Assembly: GCA_051656645.1 (NCBI GenBank)
Contig: JBOGCH010000040.1
Location: forward strand, 189,550-253,549
Direction: 5' to 3'
From: JBOGCH01 sp051656645
GTDB lineage: Bacteria > Bacteroidota > Bacteroidia > Bacteroidales > Marinifilaceae
Length of the DNA stretch: 64,000 nt
Below, piece by piece: positions 54,890-63,267 of the stretch. The notes beneath the pieces are model-generated. The model searched no databases and was not told the origin of the DNA. It saw only the letters and a program-made list of their open reading frames with translations. How positions within the stretch are numbered: position 1 is the stretch's first letter; every line of letters begins with the position of its first letter. The translations under genes were made by a program, and so were the position numbers.

Positions 54890-55186
54890 TTATCTCTTAA
54901 CCAATACAACCTTCGGTACTTTATTCCAATAGTCTCGTACCGCACTGATTATGGCAATAATCCCATTTCTCACTCGCCATCTTATGGATGTGTTTCTGTG
55001 TACAAAGGCGTCAAGCTCCTTTGCGCTCACCCATTTCTCAAACTCTCTTACTGCCGATTTATCCGCCACGTACATACAGTGAGACATCACTTCTCTATAC
55101 AGCTCTGTTCCATTCAATTTCACTACACGCTCTACCGCATTGCTGTGATGTATAAATTCTAATTCTATTACATGCAATTGTTTCAT
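54890..55186 (-). CDS. phage hypothetical early protein
   Basis: 98 residues, basic (AVREFEKWVSAKELDAFVHR; SIRWRVRNGIIAIISAV). Second gene of the early operon. No family recognised. Confidence 0.65.
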   Translation of the reverse strand: MKQLHVIELEFIHHSNAVERVVKLNGTELYREVMSHCMYVADKSAVREFEKWVSAKELDAFVHRNTSIRWRVRNGIIAIISAVRDYWNKVPKVVLVKR

Positions 55187-55217
55187 AATCTTATAATTTA
55201 CTAGTTGGTATTATGAG

Positions 55218-55448
55218 TTAATTATTAATCAATAAACTGTTTTCAAACTCCTCTATTCGTACTATAAACTGTTCTGCCTTTTCCTGCATTTTTAATCTAC
55301 GCCCGGACCGCCTGCCGGCAAGAAAAGCCTCCACACTTCTTATAGATAAACCGTAACTTTGTGCAAACAGAATGCGGTAACGACCTGTTAACATTTCTGT
55401 GTATTTTTTATTTTCAGGGTGCTGTATGTTGTTTTTCTTTTTATTCAT
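55218..55448 (-). CDS. first early-operon protein, probable small DNA-binding regulator
   Basis: 76 residues, basic. Contains YGLSIRSVEAFLAGRRSGRRL, a possible helix-turn-helix recognition pair. Its place, first gene opposite the repressor, is that of Mu ner, so a Ner-like role is plausible but not shown by similarity. Confidence 0.6.
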   Translation of the reverse strand: MNKKKNNIQHPENKKYTEMLTGRYRILFAQSYGLSIRSVEAFLAGRRSGRRLKMQEKAEQFIVRIEEFENSLLINN

Positions 55449-55471
55449 ACCTTTGTCGTATTATTTCAAGA

Positions 55472-55502
55472 CAAATATAATCTAAGAAACTTAGATAACA
55501 AA
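55472..55502 (-). promoter_or_regulatory. early promoter (PE) overlapping an operator
   Basis: On the minus strand TTTG (55502-55499), 19 nt, then TATATTTG (55479-55472): the Bacteroidota -33/-7 pattern with ideal spacing. The palindrome TCTAAGAAACTTAGA lies exactly between the two boxes, so repressor binding would block RNA polymerase. Confidence 0.75.
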
Positions 55503-55555
55503 GAAAAAGTACAAGAAATTTAGACATGATGAATTATTTTTCTAAAAATATTAGA
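55481..55555. promoter_or_regulatory. repressor operator array
   Basis: The 15-bp palindromes TCTAAGAAACTTAGA (55481-55495) and TCTAAAAATATTAGA (55541-55555) flank a degenerate site (55510-55524). Centres are about 29 and 31 bp apart, that is, on the same DNA face. A further TCTAA-N5-TTAGA site lies inside the repressor gene at 55679-55693. Confidence 0.7.
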
Positions 55556-56614
55556 TATTTGCGCAAAAAGAAAGGCTTAGGTCTTGATGAATTCGAATCA
55601 TTAGGGATAAAGAAAGGCACTATGTCTAATTATGAACTAGGTAAAACAGAACCAAAGTTTTCCACACTTCAAGATCTTTCTAAGTTTTTTAGAATGACAA
55701 TTGACGACTTACTCAATATAGATATAGAAGTAACATTTAATGGCGTAGATTTCGAAGACTTACACGATCCTAAATACATGCCTAATTGGGAAAATATAGC
55801 AGAAGAGAAATGCACACCTAAATGCACACCTAAATGCACACCTAATTGGGAAAATATAACAGAAGAAAAATGTCCACCTAATTGTCCACCTAATCTCGAA
55901 AATATAGCCGAAGAAAAATGCATACCTAAATGCATACCTAAATGCATACCTAATTTGGAAAATATAGCAGAAGAAAAATGTATACCTAAATGTATACCTA
56001 AATGTATACCTAATTTGGAAAGCATAGCAGAAGGAGAAACACAACCTATACAACTATCACTTACAAGCAATAGTACACCTATTTATAAAGATATCCCAAT
56101 TGTTGACGTCACAGCGGCGGCAGGATGTGGTGCTTTTAACAGCGACCATCTGGACGTTGTGGATACAATACAACTACCGGAGTCAATGATTAAACGGTCA
56201 TCTTTATATATATGTATTCGTGTAAAAGGGGAAAGTATGGCACCAACATTATTAGATAGTGCCTACCTTATAATTCGCCAATTAAACCCTGACGAGTGGG
56301 CATATATGCCCGATCAGCATATTTACGTAGTATGTGATAATGAGGGGCGTGCATACGTTAAACGCCTTAAAAACCGCCTATCCAAAGGCTTCGTTGTTTG
56401 TATGTCCGACAACCCGGATAAAGCCTATTTTCCGAACTTCAATCTGCAACTAAACGAACTTCATACAGTGTGGTATGCCGAGTGGTACATTAGTGCAAAG
56501 ATGCCTAACATTCATCAAACGTATTATCATAAACTTTCTGATCTTGAAGATCGCTTTGATGAAATCAACAATAACTTCCAACTACTGCTCAAAAGCATCA
56601 ATATTCCGAAGTAA
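55526..56614 (+). CDS. phage repressor: HTH plus S24 peptidase with Cys-Pro repeat linker
   Basis: 362 residues. An HTH_3 domain (about 5-65) is followed by a linker (about 87-170) of 20-residue repeats with a KCxPKCxPKCxP core (four units, 11 Cys in all). A LexA/CI-type S24 domain follows, with a candidate Ala-Gly cleavage site (TAAAGCGAF), catalytic Ser in GESMAPTL and Lys in AYVKRLK. It is divergent from the early operon and, by inference, maintains lysogeny. The repeat linker is unusual for this family. Confidence 0.88.
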   Translation: MMNYFSKNIRYLRKKKGLGLDEFESLGIKKGTMSNYELGKTEPKFSTLQDLSKFFRMTIDDLLNIDIEVTFNGVDFEDLHDPKYMPNWENIAEEKCTPKCTPKCTPNWENITEEKCPPNCPPNLENIAEEKCIPKCIPKCIPNLENIAEEKCIPKCIPKCIPNLESIAEGETQPIQLSLTSNSTPIYKDIPIVDVTAAAGCGAFNSDHLDVVDTIQLPESMIKRSSLYICIRVKGESMAPTLLDSAYLIIRQLNPDEWAYMPDQHIYVVCDNEGRAYVKRLKNRLSKGFVVCMSDNPDKAYFPNFNLQLNELHTVWYAEWYISAKMPNIHQTYYHKLSDLEDRFDEINNNFQLLLKSINIPK

Positions 56615-56713
56615 AATTATACTTCAAGCATTTAAACAGTCGTTTAACTAACAAAAATATTATAGCAAAATTATACTTAATTGTACTAATTGTTTTTTCA
56701 AACAAGCAAGCAA

Positions 56714-56757
56714 AAAAACGTGTAACTCCTAGTAAAACAAGGCGGTTACACGTTTTT
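56714..56757. terminator. bidirectional terminator after the repressor
   Basis: 13-bp perfect stem (56714-56726 with 56745-56757) with A-run and T-run flanks. It ends the repressor message inside the prophage left end. Confidence 0.88.
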
Positions 56758-56799
56758 CTCTCTCAATAAATATTTGTACTATTTGTTTTATGCCCTATA
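56758..56799. promoter_or_regulatory. prophage left end
   Basis: Reading inward on the minus strand the end begins TATAGGGC with GTACAA at position 21 (56779-56774). A further copy lies at 56686-56681. The other phage end has TATAATCG and GTACAA at the same distance, so these are likely transposase-binding sites. Confidence 0.65.
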
Positions 56800-56804
56800 A
56801 TTAT
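56800..56804. repeat. target-site duplication, right copy (ATTAT)
   Basis: Matches 25255-25259. It lies where the HNH coding frame meets the phage end. Confidence 0.78.
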
Positions 56805-57636
56805 TCGTTTTTTGCTTCCAGAGCAATTCTTCTGCTTCATCTTTGAAATTTTCATAGAGTCTACTAACATGGAACAGCTTTTCATGATTAGTAAGGAGTG
56901 TCAAGTCAGAACTTTCAAAATTAATACTCAAATCATGTGCATCTTGTGAAAGCATGTAACGTACAATTGAAGCAGCTGATAAGGAAAATTTAAATGGATT
57001 AATTTTATCATTTATGGGATCGTCAGTATAGAGATTGAACAGTCCTGGTTGTTCGTTTTTCCAGTTATTACAACATCCACAAGTTGGTTGCAGATTAAAA
57101 AAGGAAATGCATAAGAATGGGTAACGAGATTTGGGATAAAAATGATCTAATTGATATCCTCCCTTTACCTTTGTAGATGAAATATGAATAGTTGCTGTAT
57201 ATTGAGAATTACAATATATACAGGTTTTTATATCTAATTTCTTTATATATGATATCATTTCAGAGGAACGTACATCCTTATAGTGCATGATATTAACTAA
57301 CTTTTCGTAGAACGAAAATTTACTTTTAGGAGTCTGCCAATCTTTTGATTTAATTTCATCTGCTGTGAGTCCATTAAAATATAAATTTTGATAATTTTCA
57401 AATTCAGATGGTTTGAGAATTAGGATATCAGAATAATGCCTTATGATCTCGGCTACATAGTCTGCATAACGATTCCATATAGGACTCCATGTAGTTCCTT
57501 CGTGCCTTAAATCCTGCTCAAAAGCAACTAATCCGTCCAGTGGCTGAATAAATTTATTTGTTTTCTTAGAAAAAAGATATTGCCTGTACTCTTTTGCCAT
57601 TTGCATTATAGCATCAGTTATAAAAATTCGCCTCAT
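56800..57636 (-). pseudogene. PtuB-like HNH nuclease gene, 5' part (split by prophage)
   Basis: 279 codons of the native gene remain here; in the lysogen the frame runs a few codons into the phage end to a stop at 56788. The HNH/zinc core is intact: CIYCNSQYT ... QLDHFYPKSRYP ... NLQPTCGCCNNWKN. The last about 56 residues are at 25254-25084. It overlaps the upstream ATPase gene by 4 bp. In Septu systems PtuB is the nuclease partner of the ATPase PtuA. Whether the truncated product works is doubtful. Confidence 0.82.
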
Positions 57637-59666
57637 TGTTCATTTAGATTGATTGCTTTCTTTTTATACATCTGAAGGAGGCTATCTTTAATAAGTCCAT
57701 CTCCTATTATATTATTGATGAAATACCATGCATGAGGCATAGTCCAATTTCTCCATTTGTTTTTAGGTTTTAAAAGGAAGTCCACCAAGCTGTTAATTAC
57801 ATCTTTAGCATAATCTCCTATAAAGCCGTTGTCTCGTAGAAAGAAGCTTTGATGAAGTACATCATTAATGTTCGCGCCAAAAGGGTTTACTTGAATTTGA
57901 TCAGAAACATCAATACCATCTTGGAGGTACAGAATTCTGTTCTGTGGTACATCGGAAATAATAAATGGAGAGTGTGTAATTAGTAGAATATTGAATGTAC
58001 AGTATGTGTTAAGGTGCAGCCGTTTTAAGGTCTGAATAAGCCTATTTACGAACTGCCGTTGAAATTCAGGATGAAAGCATAATTCTAGTTCATCCATTAT
58101 GATATTCAGTCTTCGATAATGAATTCTAGTAGAAGGCACAGACTTTATATTTAGAATATGATATGTTAATGTACTAATAGTGTTTATAAATAATTTTTCT
58201 CCAGCACTTAAATCTGTGAATTTGGTATATACTTTACCCATATGGTGTTTATCCTTTCCTTCGTTTCGTAAAGTTATTGTTGGACGGAAAATTGTTGGTG
58301 GAAAACTATTCATAATTTTTTCAACATTGCCAGGAATACTATCTAAGTCTAATAAGTCTTTTATATAATCTTCATAACTAAAATCTCCGGAAACAATGTC
58401 TGTCGTTTGATTATGCTTTTTCACCTGTTTCAGAAATTGTAAGGCCAAATGCAACTTATAAGCAATATGAGAGGTGTCTTTCTCTAAGGATTTTTGTAAG
58501 CTTATAAGATCTTCTGGCTCTTGGAAAGGATGATTAACTGCACCAATGATTGCAAAGCAATTATTTATATCACCATAGTCTGAGTATTCTTTATAAGCAG
58601 TATAACTACCAGCTATAGATAATATTTTATATACTACATAACAGCATATTGTAAATTGAATATTGTCATTACGATTAGGTTCTATTCCATAATAATCCAT
58701 AATCATATTTGCCCATGAATAAGAATCTGTAAATGCTTGTGCAAATTTGTCAAGTATAATGTTTTCATACAATTTAACTTGGGATTCAACTGTCTTTTTG
58801 CTGTTCTCTTTTAATTTTTGCTGATCCTCAAGGGTAAGAGCTTTTTTAAATTTTGCAAGAAAATAATGAGGATCATAGGTAAAACGTAAACTACTCAATG
58901 AGTATCCTTCTATAAATTGCCATTGTTTTAGTTCAAAATACTTTAAGATAGAAGCAATTCGGCTAATTGCAAAATTTGTCTCACGTTGTACATCCAATTG
59001 CCCATTGTTACGGTAGGGATTAAATACTAAAGGAGTTCGATATCCATCATTTTTATGGAAGAGACTATCTATCCAAGAGCTACCTTGAAGGTTGTATACT
59101 GGGTCATTTGAATAATCTGATGTTAAAAATGCATTAAATGAATAATTGGTTACTATTGTATAAAAGAACCAACGCATTACCTCTCTAACTTGTCGCTCGT
59201 TAGCATTAGTGTAATCCTTACAGTTTTTGAACATGAAAGCTCCATCACCCACCTTGTATCGATTTTCTGGAGTAAACAGTGCGAGGTTATGTCCTCGACT
59301 TATCAGATAGCATTTAGCACCATCAATCTCATATTCTAATTCTGCGTAAACATTTTCAACAAAAGCCAATGGAGTTGTTGTATTGGAAATGTGTAATCCC
59401 CCCATCAAAAAGTAACTAAAATTATTGATTATGCGATATATAATATCAAGCATAGAAGATTTACCTGATCCATTCCGACCTACTATAGCTTGAATAGAAA
59501 TTCCCTTTCCATAGAAATTATTTTCAAATATAGTTGGTGGAAAATTGCTGCATTGTATAGCGTCTTCTAAGCGATATAATGTATACTTTCCTGGTTTAAG
59601 AATTTTAAGGAAAGTAGGATTGCCATCTGGCAGTATTGTTAATGAAAGTAACTTGAATGAAGACAT
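57633..59666 (-). CDS. AAA/ABC-type ATPase, Septu PtuA-like
   Basis: 677 residues. Walker A is AIVGRNGSGKSSMLDI (about 53-68), Walker B region RLNIIMDELELCFHPEFQ, and a His switch LLITHSPFIISDVPQN near the C-terminus. Such ATPases (ATP-cassette with inserted helical domain) partner HNH nucleases in Septu and retron-linked defence. It is in one operon with the upstream small gene (17-bp gap) and the downstream HNH gene (4-bp overlap). Confidence 0.82.
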   Translation of the reverse strand: MSSFKLLSLTILPDGNPTFLKILKPGKYTLYRLEDAIQCSNFPPTIFENNFYGKGISIQAIVGRNGSGKSSMLDIIYRIINNFSYFLMGGLHISNTTTPLAFVENVYAELEYEIDGAKCYLISRGHNLALFTPENRYKVGDGAFMFKNCKDYTNANERQVREVMRWFFYTIVTNYSFNAFLTSDYSNDPVYNLQGSSWIDSLFHKNDGYRTPLVFNPYRNNGQLDVQRETNFAISRIASILKYFELKQWQFIEGYSLSSLRFTYDPHYFLAKFKKALTLEDQQKLKENSKKTVESQVKLYENIILDKFAQAFTDSYSWANMIMDYYGIEPNRNDNIQFTICCYVVYKILSIAGSYTAYKEYSDYGDINNCFAIIGAVNHPFQEPEDLISLQKSLEKDTSHIAYKLHLALQFLKQVKKHNQTTDIVSGDFSYEDYIKDLLDLDSIPGNVEKIMNSFPPTIFRPTITLRNEGKDKHHMGKVYTKFTDLSAGEKLFINTISTLTYHILNIKSVPSTRIHYRRLNIIMDELELCFHPEFQRQFVNRLIQTLKRLHLNTYCTFNILLITHSPFIISDVPQNRILYLQDGIDVSDQIQVNPFGANINDVLHQSFFLRDNGFIGDYAKDVINSLVDFLLKPKNKWRNWTMPHAWYFINNIIGDGLIKDSLLQMYKKKAINLNEQ

Positions 59667-59683
59667 AAGTATTATAAATAATG

Positions 59684-59974
59684 TTATTCTGTTATATTAG
59701 GTGGATTGACTATTTTGTTGATATCTACAATAAGTGATTCTATTTGCTGGCGTTCATTTTCTAATATTTCTTCTGTAAATTCAGACTTCACCTCTTCTTT
59801 GTCTAAAAGAGATTTAATTAATGCAGTATATGAGAAAGGAAGATTTTCTGCTCCTTTAAGTATAACTACCTCAACATCGTGATTTGCATTCTTTGAAAAT
59901 TTCAGTATCATATTAATTGAATTTTTTAAGATTATACTTCTTAACTCTTTTTTTGATAGAAGCTTTACCTCCAT
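59684..59974 (-). CDS. small hypothetical protein of the defence operon
   Basis: 96 residues, helical and acidic towards the C-terminus (SEFTEEILENERQQIESLIVDI). Its start overlaps the PHP-ATPase gene end by 62 bp. No family recognised. Position between two ATPases suggests an adaptor or regulator (ABC-3C-like middle component), but this is inference. Confidence 0.65.
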   Translation of the reverse strand: MEVKLLSKKELRSIILKNSINMILKFSKNANHDVEVVILKGAENLPFSYTALIKSLLDKEEVKSEFTEEILENERQQIESLIVDINKIVNPPNITE

Positions 59975-62213
59975 CTGTTTGATCTGCTATGATATCAAGG
60001 ATTTTACATTCACCAATGTATCCTTCCAATGAAGAAGAACGAATAGTTATTTTTCCTCCTTCGTTCTTGCAGAGAATAATATTCTGAGCATCAGCCATCA
60101 TTGGAATGGTTGCATTATGTGAGACTAAAATTATTTGTTTTCTATCCTTGACTGCTTTTATTGTTTCTACTAAGTCATTGTTTATATATTTAACAGCTAG
60201 ATTATCTTCCGGCTGGTCGATAATAATTGGAGCATTATCATCCTTATATCCAAGAATTAGATCCAATATTATTGCTGTTTTCCAACCAGGACTTAGATCC
60301 AAGAAATTGTCACTTTTGCGGGATACAATAGAATAAGATTTATTATTTGAGGTCACGAGAAAACTATGAATTTTATTGGATAAATCTAAGAAAGATTCCA
60401 CTAATGGACGTTGCTTAAATTTAGAGCTAAACAAATTTTCTGGTACAACATCCTTCATATCCTGAAATTTATAGTTTAAATATTTATTTAAGCAACTTAG
60501 AAGAATATCTTTATCAAATTTGAAATTATTCTGAATAGATAATTTATGTCCCATGGATTCAACTACATTTGTAACATAAGTATGTTTTGTTTTCACAATT
60601 TTATTTTTCAGTTCTATAAATCGCTTTAAAGAAACGATATAACTTGAGACTAATCCTAGGAGGCGTTCTCTATTTTCTACGTGCTCTTGATTTAAACCTT
60701 GTATTTTCAGTAATTCTTCATCATAAGTTTTTTTCTTATCAGCAATAAAGTTGTTTACTTTATCGTGCAAAATGTATACATTCTTTGCCTTTCCTAGAAG
60801 ACTGATAATTTTCTTTATTTCAATCTCTGCATCATCGACAAATGGATTATTTTTGAGAATAGTCATAATGCGCTCCAATGACTTTATATCTTTTTTGTAC
60901 TCATCCTCTGGATATTCAATGAGAGCACTTTCTACTTTTGACGGTAAAATTGGTATAAATATATTCTTTTGAACATCACCATATGTCATCATTTTGCCTG
61001 GATGTGGCAGAGCATTCAATGATTTCATTGATTTTTCAATAGTATCAACACATTGAAACATGTCATTTATATCTGTATTAAGACTATTCAGAGCCTCTGT
61101 AATTTGACGATTTATCTTATCATCACCAGGGAATATATTCTTTAATATTTCTATTTTGTCTATAGACTTTTCTTCATTATTATTGATGTTTTCAGCAATA
61201 AAATTTTGAGATACATAATATGGTCGCATTTCAGAAGGATTTGTTACTTTTAGTTGATCAATTCCAAAACGTTCATACTTCGTTCCTACGAAATCTTTTT
61301 GTATTGCTCTTACCACAGAATCAACAAATAAAGTCTTTCCTGAAGAAGATCCTCCGATTACAACATTTAATCCTTCCGTTAAAATAACATCAATATCTAT
61401 TCTTTCATTTAACAATTGAACATGCGTTATGTGGTCTGATTTTTTCTCTGGTTTTTCATCTTGATAAGCTAATCTTGAGGATTCGGATAAAGAAAGACGA
61501 ATACCCTCAAAAGTCGGTTCAGCAAACATCCATGTAGGGACAAATTGTCCCGCATCCTTTGAATGTGGTTCTGGATATTTTGCGGGACTATAGTTGTCAG
61601 AGCATGTTAATAGGTTTACAAACTCTCCTATACCGAGCATTTGAAAATAGTTTTTCGTTGCCTCCAACCCTGTATTAGAGCGAGCAGTAAATCCATCGAA
61701 TTGGTTATAATATATACTCCTATTTATCGCAGTGTCTACACGTTCACTATCATGTAAAGAATAATTAAATGCTCCATGTCGTTGCGATCCATGTGGTAGA
61801 AGCATAAACTCATATTCATCAAAGCTATTTATTACTTTCTGAATATCGGGTATGGTATCTGCACCTCTATTGGGTAGTTTATTAGGATACAAGTTATCTA
61901 ATATTATATTCAAATTATCAATATTTTCCTCCGTGACATCTATATTGAAATAAATATGACAATGATACGATTTTACGTCCTCATGACGTTTTATGTGTAA
62001 CTCTGCTCCTAATAGCAAATTAACTCCCAACGCTTTTGCTTTAATGTATGCAGACTTATTGATCATATTATGATCCGTTAACGATATTAAAAACCTTGAA
62101 TCGTTATTAAACTTCTTTATTTGACGAACCAATTCTGCTACGTCATACTCTATATTAGGATTATTGGCATCTAGAGATGTATGTATATGTAAATCAATAT
62201 ATATTGCCTCCAT
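59913..62213 (-). CDS. PHP-domain ABC ATPase, TrlF-like
   Basis: 766 residues. The N-terminal PHP phosphoesterase has IDLHIHTSLD (HxH), ISLTDHNMINK and LLGAELHIKRH. The ABC/SMC-like ATPase has Walker A VVIGGSSSGKTLF, a long coiled coil (about 370-580), signature LSPGWKTA, Walker B PIIIDQPEDNL and H-loop VSHNA. This architecture matches TrlF-family proteins linked with antiviral ATPase-nucleases. It heads the four-gene operon. Confidence 0.85.
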   Translation of the reverse strand: MEAIYIDLHIHTSLDANNPNIEYDVAELVRQIKKFNNDSRFLISLTDHNMINKSAYIKAKALGVNLLLGAELHIKRHEDVKSYHCHIYFNIDVTEENIDNLNIILDNLYPNKLPNRGADTIPDIQKVINSFDEYEFMLLPHGSQRHGAFNYSLHDSERVDTAINRSIYYNQFDGFTARSNTGLEATKNYFQMLGIGEFVNLLTCSDNYSPAKYPEPHSKDAGQFVPTWMFAEPTFEGIRLSLSESSRLAYQDEKPEKKSDHITHVQLLNERIDIDVILTEGLNVVIGGSSSGKTLFVDSVVRAIQKDFVGTKYERFGIDQLKVTNPSEMRPYYVSQNFIAENINNNEEKSIDKIEILKNIFPGDDKINRQITEALNSLNTDINDMFQCVDTIEKSMKSLNALPHPGKMMTYGDVQKNIFIPILPSKVESALIEYPEDEYKKDIKSLERIMTILKNNPFVDDAEIEIKKIISLLGKAKNVYILHDKVNNFIADKKKTYDEELLKIQGLNQEHVENRERLLGLVSSYIVSLKRFIELKNKIVKTKHTYVTNVVESMGHKLSIQNNFKFDKDILLSCLNKYLNYKFQDMKDVVPENLFSSKFKQRPLVESFLDLSNKIHSFLVTSNNKSYSIVSRKSDNFLDLSPGWKTAIILDLILGYKDDNAPIIIDQPEDNLAVKYINNDLVETIKAVKDRKQIILVSHNATIPMMADAQNIILCKNEGGKITIRSSSLEGYIGECKILDIIADQTDGGKASIKKRVKKYNLKKFN

Positions 62214-62267
62214 CTTTTATATTAAAAAAATTAGTACTCTAGTATGTTAGGATATTAGGGAAAAATA

Positions 62268-62289
62268 CTTCCTATGGCTTTATAGGAAG
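62268..62289 (-). terminator. hairpin upstream of the defence operon
   Basis: 8-bp stem CTTCCTAT/ATAGGAAG followed on the minus strand by TATTTTT. It probably ended a gene that lay upstream before IS66 inserted. Confidence 0.6.
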
Positions 62290-62492
62290 CTTTACTCATT
62301 TGTTTTTTCATATGTAAAATCCTTCATACATCCATCACTTATATTTAATATTGTAAATATACAATATTAAGCTAATTTTGAGAAATAAAAATAGTTTCTT
62401 TGTTACTTTCTTTGTAAGCATCTCCGCGATTAGGCATTGTTTTGCTTCTACGACAGGAATACCTTTGAACGGTACATTAAAAACAATATACC

Positions 62493-62852
62493 ATGAGCAG
62501 AGATCATTTGTCTATAGAGTATACCTCAATACTTGCTGATTACCGTAATTATATCAAACAATCAGGTATCGTTCCTTTTATCCAATACTGTCACAATAAT
62601 GCTATCAATTATCGTTCGGTTAAGAACTGGATGTATCATCGTAACCTTAAAATTAAATCTATTCAAGATGAAGTTTCCGAAATGCACTCTAAATCGGATG
62701 TACCATCTAAATCATTTATCCCCGTAGCAATTCCCGCTATTTTACCACAACCTGAGGAATCCTATTCTCTCGTTACAATTACCCGTCCTGACGGAATCCG
62801 TCTTGAAGTGGTAGGAATGTCGCTTTCTGCATTAAAACAAATTCTTTCGTAG
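62493..62852 (+). CDS. tnpA: IS66 TnpA (Orf1)
   Basis: 119 residues. It has an HTH-like RNYIKQSGIVPFIQYCHNN ... VKNWMYH and a C-terminal TITRPDGIRLEVVGMSLSALKQIL, the usual IS66 Orf1 ending. First gene of the element, 71 bp from the terminus. Confidence 0.88.
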   Translation: MSRDHLSIEYTSILADYRNYIKQSGIVPFIQYCHNNAINYRSVKNWMYHRNLKIKSIQDEVSEMHSKSDVPSKSFIPVAIPAILPQPEESYSLVTITRPDGIRLEVVGMSLSALKQILS

Positions 62853-62854
62853 TT

Positions 62855-63205
62855 ATGTTTGCTCTTACTGAATCCTTGCGTTATTATCTTTGTGCTCATC
62901 CGGTCTATATGCACAAGGGTATCCTCTCCCTTTATCATTTAGTAAAAACCGGCATGAATCGGAATCCGGTGAGTGGAGAGGGATTTCTGTTTTTAGGTAA
63001 GCAAAGAGATTGTATCAAAATTCTACATTGGGAGGAAGGAGGATTCGTGCTCTATCAAAAGCGTCTTGAGCGTGGGCGATTTGAATTTCCGACGGATGCC
63101 TTCAATGCTAAAACAGGTGCTCTTTCTTGGAAATATTTTATATTGATGATGGAAGGTGTACGCTTAAAGAGTGTGAAGTTCAATCGTCGATATTCATTAC
63201 GATAA
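62855..63205 (+). CDS. tnpB: IS66 TnpB (Orf2)
   Basis: 116 residues. GEGFLFLGKQRDCIKILHWEEGGFVLYQKRLERGRF (seen in parts) is the conserved core of IS66 Orf2. It starts 2 bp after tnpA. Confidence 0.92.
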   Translation: MFALTESLRYYLCAHPVYMHKGILSLYHLVKTGMNRNPVSGEGFLFLGKQRDCIKILHWEEGGFVLYQKRLERGRFEFPTDAFNAKTGALSWKYFILMMEGVRLKSVKFNRRYSLR

Positions 63206-63267
63206 CCTGCATTACAGATGGCTTTGTCAAAGGAAATAAATCACTTTTTTTCTTTGTTTTATTAGGG

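Larger units (their letters stand above)
25260..56799. mobile_element. Mu-like transposable prophage (about 31.5 kb) carrying a diversity-generating retroelement
   Basis: The element is bounded by ATTAT duplications and inserted in a host HNH gene. It carries repressor, DDE transposase, MuB-like ATPase, DUF3164, terminase, Mu gp29/30/31/36/37-like head genes, protease/scaffold, capsid, sheath, tube, tape measure, Mu-type baseplate and a DGR with its target. The two ends share TATA at the tip and GTACAA at the same distance (position 21 counted from the TATA). A Mu-type phage with a DGR in a Bacteroidales host resembles the known Hankyphage group; how close it is cannot be judged from this sequence alone. 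Confidence 0.88.

Noticed and set aside
55669..56070. Minus-strand repetitive ORFs under the repressor
   Set aside because: They are antisense shadows of the 60-bp repeats in the repressor linker.
56800..62213. PHP/ATPase/HNH operon as prophage cargo
   Set aside because: The HNH gene continues on the far side of the phage at 25254-25084 and ATTAT flanks the phage, so the operon is host DNA outside the element.
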